From: Bilabrum cf. latius
Lineage: Eukaryota; Bigyra: Bicosoecida; Bigyra; Bicosoecida
Direction: 5' to 3'
Length of the DNA stretch: 64,000 bases
Assembly (NCBI GenBank): GCA_965178125.1
Contig: OZ237740.1
Coordinates: forward strand, 1,240,001-1,304,000
How positions within the stretch are numbered: the first letter of the stretch is position 1; every line of letters begins with the position of its first letter. The translations under genes and the position numbers were made by a program. The notes beneath the pieces were generated by a model. That model did not search any database, was not told the origin of the DNA, and was given only the letters and a program-made list of their open reading frames with translations. Of this stretch, positions 58,801 through 64,000 are shown piece after piece.

Positions 58801-61800
58801 AGGCTGCTCGGCAGGAGCTGTTCGAGCAGGAGGAAGGAATGCACGTCCACCTTGACCCAGAGACGCTCCGAACCATGCTGCGCATCACAAGCCGCATCCC
58901 CCACGAAGTCATCAAGGCCATCCTCCGGTTCCAAAGCGGGGGCGCAGTCCCGGATATGTGGAGGCCTCTCGATGCGCCCGTGGAGCTGGACATGCCAGCC
59001 GACTCGGCAGCCGGCCTTCCCGTCGCAGAAGCATTCCGCCGCGCCATTCTCCAGAACCTCGGCGTTGGCCACGCCGATATGGTCGGCGGGGTTGCTCTGC
59101 CTGGGCTGGAGGATCTAGGACTTTCCAGCGGGGCTGCCGCCGTCGCGCAGGACAGGCATGAGAGCAAGCCGCGGCGCAGGCGTCGCCGCCGCGAGCAGGC
59201 CAGTCCGCTAGACGGCAGGAGTCCTGGTTCTCAAGATGCGGGCTTGCCTGGTCGGAAGTGCGCTGACGCTCACTCTGGCCGCAACCGCACGGCTGAGGCC
59301 GAGCTGGCGGTGGCTGTGGTGCGTCTAGCTGAAGAGACAGAGACACTCGGGCGTCGGCGAGAGGATGAGCGGTTCGTTGGAGACGTACTGAAGCGCTTTG
59401 AGACTCCTTTCGACAGCACAGCCGACCAAATCGCTGAGGGCGGGGGTGTGGACAACACAGACGACCGCATGGGGTTCGAGGCGAGGATCGCCGTTGCTAA
59501 GCGGGATGCCATGGGCAGGGCACTGCGACACGTGTGGATCGAGACCGTGCGGGGAGACTCGATGGAGCCTAGCACCGGCAAGGTCGGAGATACCGTGGCG
59601 GCGGCCGTACCCCCGCGCCTGGCATTCGCGCGCACCTTGGCAGGCTCCCTTGGCCGCCTGCTCACGCTGCCCACTGCAAGCGCCGCCAGCGGTGGTGCCC
59701 CGGGAAAGAGCCGCAAGAAGATGTCGGCAGAGGAACAGGCAGCGGCCAAGCTGGACGCGGTGGTGGACGGAGTGGTGCGCTCCATGTCGGTGCACACTGG
59801 TAATTCCCTGAACGCTCTGGGGACCAGCGCAATGTCGTACGGCGCAGGTCCCGGGGCGGTGCCCGGCGCCCCGGGTGGCGACGGAAACAGGGGCGTCCCG
59901 GAGCCTGACCTGCAGGACTGCGCCAGCGGAGCCTCTACCCAGGCCATCGAGGACAGCCTAGACTTCGTGAGAGAGCTGATCGACGTTGAGGCCCGCGGGG
60001 AAGGCCGCGGGGGTCGGAGGCTCATGGACCTGCAGGGCAGTGAGATTGAGGCAGAGGCCGCGAGACTGCTCGAACGGGCAGTGGCAGAGGCGCAGAAACA
60101 ACGCGCGGCGCGGCGGGCTCGCGGGGACCCCCTTGACGACTGGGCCGACCCGATTCCAGTGGACAAGAGGCCGCCTGCCCCAGACTCGGAAGGGCGCGAT
60201 ACAGCCCGCAGGGCAGGGCAAAGCCCTGCCCCTGCTATTGCCGACACTGCCGAATCGCACGCCCCGACCAAGTCCCCTGGTCCCGTGCCGCGGCGCCGCC
60301 AGCCTGCGAAGCCGGTAGAGCATGAGGCGGACGGCAGTGTGAACCAAGGCGAACAGCCTGTGACGTCGGAGGATTCTGCCGGGGAGGAGGAGGGACTCGA
60401 AGAGTTTCAAGCCGTGGAGGAGCGTCTCAGCCGGTCGGACTCTGGTGGAAGGGCGGACAGATCTGGCGCAACCGCCTCGGCATCAAAGACTCGGACCAAG
60501 CTGGCTGACCCTGTCGTGGACAGCTCCTTGGCAGAGAGCTTCGACCGCCCCTTGGCCTGGAGCGACTAGGTGCTCATGGCAGTCATCCTGTCAGCGATCG
60601 CAGCGGCGTCCTTTACCGGCGGCCTAGCTGTACTGCTGCCGCAGGACTGGCTCCTGGGCCTGCCAACGGGCACAATGCGAGTGGTGGCGCTGGTGCGCGG
60701 GACCTTGTTAGGCACGGAGTCTGCGGATCTACTGCTGGATGCCATCCAGCTCGCGAAAGAGGAAGAGGAAGCTGCGAAGAAGACGGCCACCGGAGAGGGG
60801 GCCGATGAGGAGCAGGACAAGGATACGGACGGGAGCGGGGGGTGGGGAGCTGACATCGCGACTCCTAGCACCGGGACCAGGAGCCACGGGAAGGGCGGCA
60901 AGGGAGGCAAGGGCAAGGCGGGGCGGCGCCGGCGACACAACACAGGAGGTCGCAACCGCCTGCGGTCTGGCAGCGGCTGGAGCCATAGGAGCCGGTCTCA
61001 GAGTCGAGATGCCGACGTCGTCGACGCGTCTCCGCAAAAGGCAGCAAAGCCCGGACAGCAGGCGCACTCCCCTCCCGATCAGGGCGCAGCGCACCTCAAG
61101 AATGGAGTGGCGGCTGGACAGACCCGCCGGAACCGCGGGGGCTCTACCGCTCGGCCGGATGCCCTCCCAGGGGCTGGATCTGCACCTAAGGTTGGGTCTT
61201 CGCCTGCGCCGGCCGACGACGTGGTCGTCCTGCACGGCGATGGAGCGGCTGCCAAGCGCAGGGACGGGCGCGGCAACAGCGACGAGAGCGGCGATGCCGA
61301 AGCTCCAAGCACGCGCAACTCGCCGGGTGTGACCGAGTCTGCAGCGGTGCATGCATCCGAGGACTCCAAATCGAAGCGCAGACGCAACCGTAATCGGAAC
61401 CGCAAGTCAAGTGGCAGCACTGCAGTCAGTGGGGATGCGAGCCTGGCTCGAGAGCAGGCGGTGCAAGCTGAGGAGGCCCGGGACGACTCCCAGCGCCCCG
61501 TGCAGCAGCATGTGCAGGCCACACCCGAATCTGGTGGTCAGAAGCTTCGAGTGGAGCTGCCTCCCGCACACCAGACCAAGCCACCGGCACACACCACGCC
61601 GATCGCGACTCAGAGCCTGGAGTCCTCCTCTCCCATCGGCATGCGGCGCAGGGGTCAGCGGGAGGCTCGGTGGATGGCCACCCTGCAGCAGCTCGCAGAC
61701 GCTGCCATCAAGGCAGGCATGGACCCGGCTGCTCCACCGCCCGAGATCAACGTGAACCCTGCAACCAACGAGCTGGAGCCTGACATCCCAACCTCGCTGC

Positions 61801-63767
61801 GACCTCTCTGGCAGGCAGCCACGCAGGCCGCGCAGGAGATGGGGTCGTCCTCTCCCTACGCGCAGGCACTCAGGCTGGTGCGGCTGCGGAGGCAGGGGCT
61901 GATCGCGGCACTGCGGCTGCTTGGCGCCATTCAAACGGCCACCGCAGGCCCGGCGCCTCATGCCCTAACCTCGCGGCGCCAGTCGCCGGCGCAGCCATCC
62001 AATCGCACCCGTCCAACCGCCGTGTCAGGCACCCTACGCGCGCGGCCCATCAAGCCCATGCCCTCCAAGGTGGCAAAGCCGATCGTGCACAAGGTAGCCG
62101 CCCCTGCGACTGCGCAGCGCAAGGCTCGTCCGGCCCAGCCGGTCGCTGCCGGGAGTATCAGCAACGATCGCGATGCTGCGGATGAGCTTGCCGCGGTGGA
62201 AAGCGCGATGGTGACGCCTGTTCCTTCGCCCAACCGCCAGAACAGCTCGTCTAGCGGTCGAGCACCCGCTGTAGACTTAGCGAGCGTGGCAACGGCCAGC
62301 ATGGGAAGCGTGGGTCGCACGCCCGGGCCCGGGGGCTTCGATTCCCCTCGACGGCTCGGTCCTGCGGCAACGGGAGGGCAGGGACAGGGGCAGCCCCAGG
62401 CCCAGGCCCAGACCCAGACCCATGGCTTCGACGACGAGAGGGAGCGGGTGGGCTTCGACCCTGCCCGCGCGCAGCACCACCTAATGGGTCAGCCTCGCCC
62501 AGGTGGGGTCACCCTCGCCCACGGCATGCGGCTGGGAGGTGCCGATGAGTATCAGCGAGACGGCGGATCCATGGAGCCGGAGCTGGCTGCGGGCCAGCAG
62601 CGCGGGTCGCACCCGCACGAAGCGATGCGACGAGACGGCGGGGCCGTGTATAGCCCTGTCGGTGGATCCGCCGGATCGGACGCGGCGCCGGGTCACGGTG
62701 CGTACCCCACTAGCCTCGAGGGCGGCCCGTCAGCGGGCACTACGATCGGGCTGGGGCCCAACCTGCTGGCCGCCTTTGGGACTGCAGCGGCGGTGCCAGG
62801 GCAGGGCGAGCACGAGCGGTCCCCCGGGCGACCGATCCCGGGGTCGGGTGCGCGCGACGAGGGGCACAGGGAGTAGGCCGGGCCCTCGGAGCTGGAGCGG
62901 GAGACCTCTGCTGGTCACGTGTCCCAGGCGTCCCCCACCGGGACCGTGGACTCGCTGGGAGACCGCATCGACATATTGGCAGTGGCGCGGCAGCAGCAGC
63001 TCGAGGACGAGGGCAGGCGCGCCAGAGGCGGGAGCTACTCGGGCGGATCTGCCCTCAACCCAGATGCAGCGGCCTTTGTCGCCAGCGGAGCTGTGCCTGC
63101 GAGTGCCGTCCCGACGCTGGACGCCCCCCCTGGCCTGGTCACGGGGGCCTCGGGGGGGCTGCTGCACGGGTTCGAGGCTCCCGCGGCTGCAGAGCAGCAG
63201 GGAACAAGGGTCGGGGTTGTGGTGTCGGGCGGGACACGGCTTGATGTGGACGCGCCCAGGTTCGTGCCGAGCAGCGCCGGGGGGCAGCGTTCAAGCCCCC
63301 CGGGACCGGTCTCGAGCGGATTCGAGGCTCCGGCAGTGAGCAGCGGCGGCGGCTTGGTCGGCCTGGCGGGGCCGCCGACGAGCACAGGCATGGGCGGTCT
63401 GAGCCTGGGAGGCGTCTCTGTGGGGCTCAGTGCGGTGACCGGCGGTTCCAGTGGCATGGCGACGTCCACCACTGCATCTAGCTCGGGCATGGGCATGGGC
63501 ATTGGCTCTGGGCTGGCGTCGTTCGGTGGCCTGGGCGAGTTTGGTGCCCCCGGCGATGCGGGCCTGGGCTCGAGCATCTGGGGCTCTGGGGGGGACGAGG
63601 GGATGATTGGCTTTGGCGGCATGGGGGACCACATGCAGCTGAGAGCTGGCGTCCGCGGTGAGGAGCAGCAGGGCACAGGGGGGGAGAGTGGCTCTGAAGA
63701 CCGGGGCAGCACGGACGGGGACGGAGAAGGAATCGCGACCGACGCAGTGTCATCGCTGTTCCAGTGA
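55854..63767 (+). CDS. Very large membrane-anchored protein, function unknown
   Basis: The proposed exons are 55854-56095, 56515-57221 and 57286-63767. Their total is a whole number of codons, giving 2,476 residues, and the stop is TGA. The ATG at 55854 starts MAASKDKSNLPDSFVSEHD. Two hydrophobic helices follow (ASLGVGLGAILAACMGVLLV, AAAVGLVAYHGIAVVYAGY). Further helices come after a basic linker (LLSMPLLILGFAAW with LYAFLPLFLPALFL, VSLLVFFVWVEVV, WLLLLLTVLLLAVYAH). A long soluble region continues, with an alpha-helical part at 58350-59100 and then Ala/Gly/Pro/Arg-rich disorder to the end. TAG codons are at 58113, 58332, 60567 and 62874, far sparser than in the HECT gene. I do not recognise the family. 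An alternative is that the first exon belongs to a separate small membrane protein. Confidence 0.66.
56096..56514 (+). other. Predicted intron 1 of the large membrane-protein gene
   Basis: The donor is CCG|GTAAGT and the acceptor TTTTCATCTCCTTCCGCAG has a good pyrimidine tract. Splicing keeps the frame (VVYAGYR joins VFSFSTLPHFLHR) and explains why the second exon lacks an in-frame ATG after the TGA at 56486. Confidence 0.65.
57222..57285 (+). other. Predicted intron 2 of the large membrane-protein gene
   Basis: The donor is C|GTATGT. The in-phase acceptor is TTGCTTCGAG at 57285; the CAG at 57293 is out of phase with this donor. Some splice here is needed because the coding frame shifts between the two membrane-helix regions. 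Confidence 0.6.
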
Positions 63768-64000
63768 GGAGCATAGATGGCTTGCGCTGCCAACTTTGAA
63801 TGATCCATAGCACAGCTACAAGTGAGTTTAAGCGGCACTACACTTTCTGTACCATGTGAGCGGTGCCATAACGTCGATACTTGGCCAAACTACGGGTAAG
63901 CCGGGGTGCTCTGCCCTCCTGCGTGGCGAGGATCACATTGTGATCATAACTTTGATGAAAAATGCACGCCACTCGCTCCGACCCAGCCCGGCTCACTTTA
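63768..64000. other. Non-coding right edge
   Basis: This is 233 bp downstream of the last stop, presumably 3'UTR and intergenic DNA. No gene is visible. Confidence 0.5.

Overview
This is nuclear DNA from a eukaryote, GC-rich and dense in tandem repeats. The host is most likely a unicellular alga or another protist; I cannot place it more closely. The evidence is a HUWE1/UPL-type HECT ubiquitin ligase, an ER-type SUMF homologue, a CKK (CAMSAP/Patronin) microtubule-binding domain, a LINE retrotransposon and GT-AG introns.

The central observation is that UAG is read as a sense codon, and the evidence says glutamine. Reading TAG as Gln joins dozens of apparently separate short reading frames into about a dozen large genes, each in one constant frame. 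The identity is supported in four ways. TAG sits on the invariant Gln of two reverse-transcriptase motifs (PQG and QAGFR). It sits on a Gln-type position of RidA. It aligns with a CAG codon in a paralogous neighbour gene. It falls inside Gln/His-rich tracts. UGA ends ten of the twelve genes and UAA appears to end the other two. I met no in-frame UAA inside the coding frames I read.

Layout. 1-16134 (+): 3' part of a giant HECT E3 ligase gene, open at the left edge, with two internal repeat arrays. 16362-16884 (+): RidA, with one intron. 17100-18422 (+): SUMF2-like ER protein lacking the catalytic cysteines. 18580-22935 (-): Lys/Ala-rich histone-H1-like repeat protein. 23280-32327 (-): about 3,000-residue disordered repeat protein carrying a 372-bp and a 132-bp tandem array. 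32840-34489 (+): multispanning membrane protein with a Gln/His tail. 35418-37805 and 38307-41135 (-): two tandem ankyrin-type paralogues, the first shorter at its C-terminus. 41361-47657 (+): full-length single-ORF LINE with an APE endonuclease and a reverse transcriptase. 47991-50891 (-): NRF-6-type membrane acyltransferase. 51270-55436 (-): CKK-domain protein. 55854-63767 (+): very large membrane protein with two introns.

The genes do not form a pathway. They look like an ordinary eukaryotic chromosomal segment with mostly intronless, repeat-rich genes and one mobile element. Shared themes are the variant code, low-complexity expansion and recently homogenised tandem arrays.
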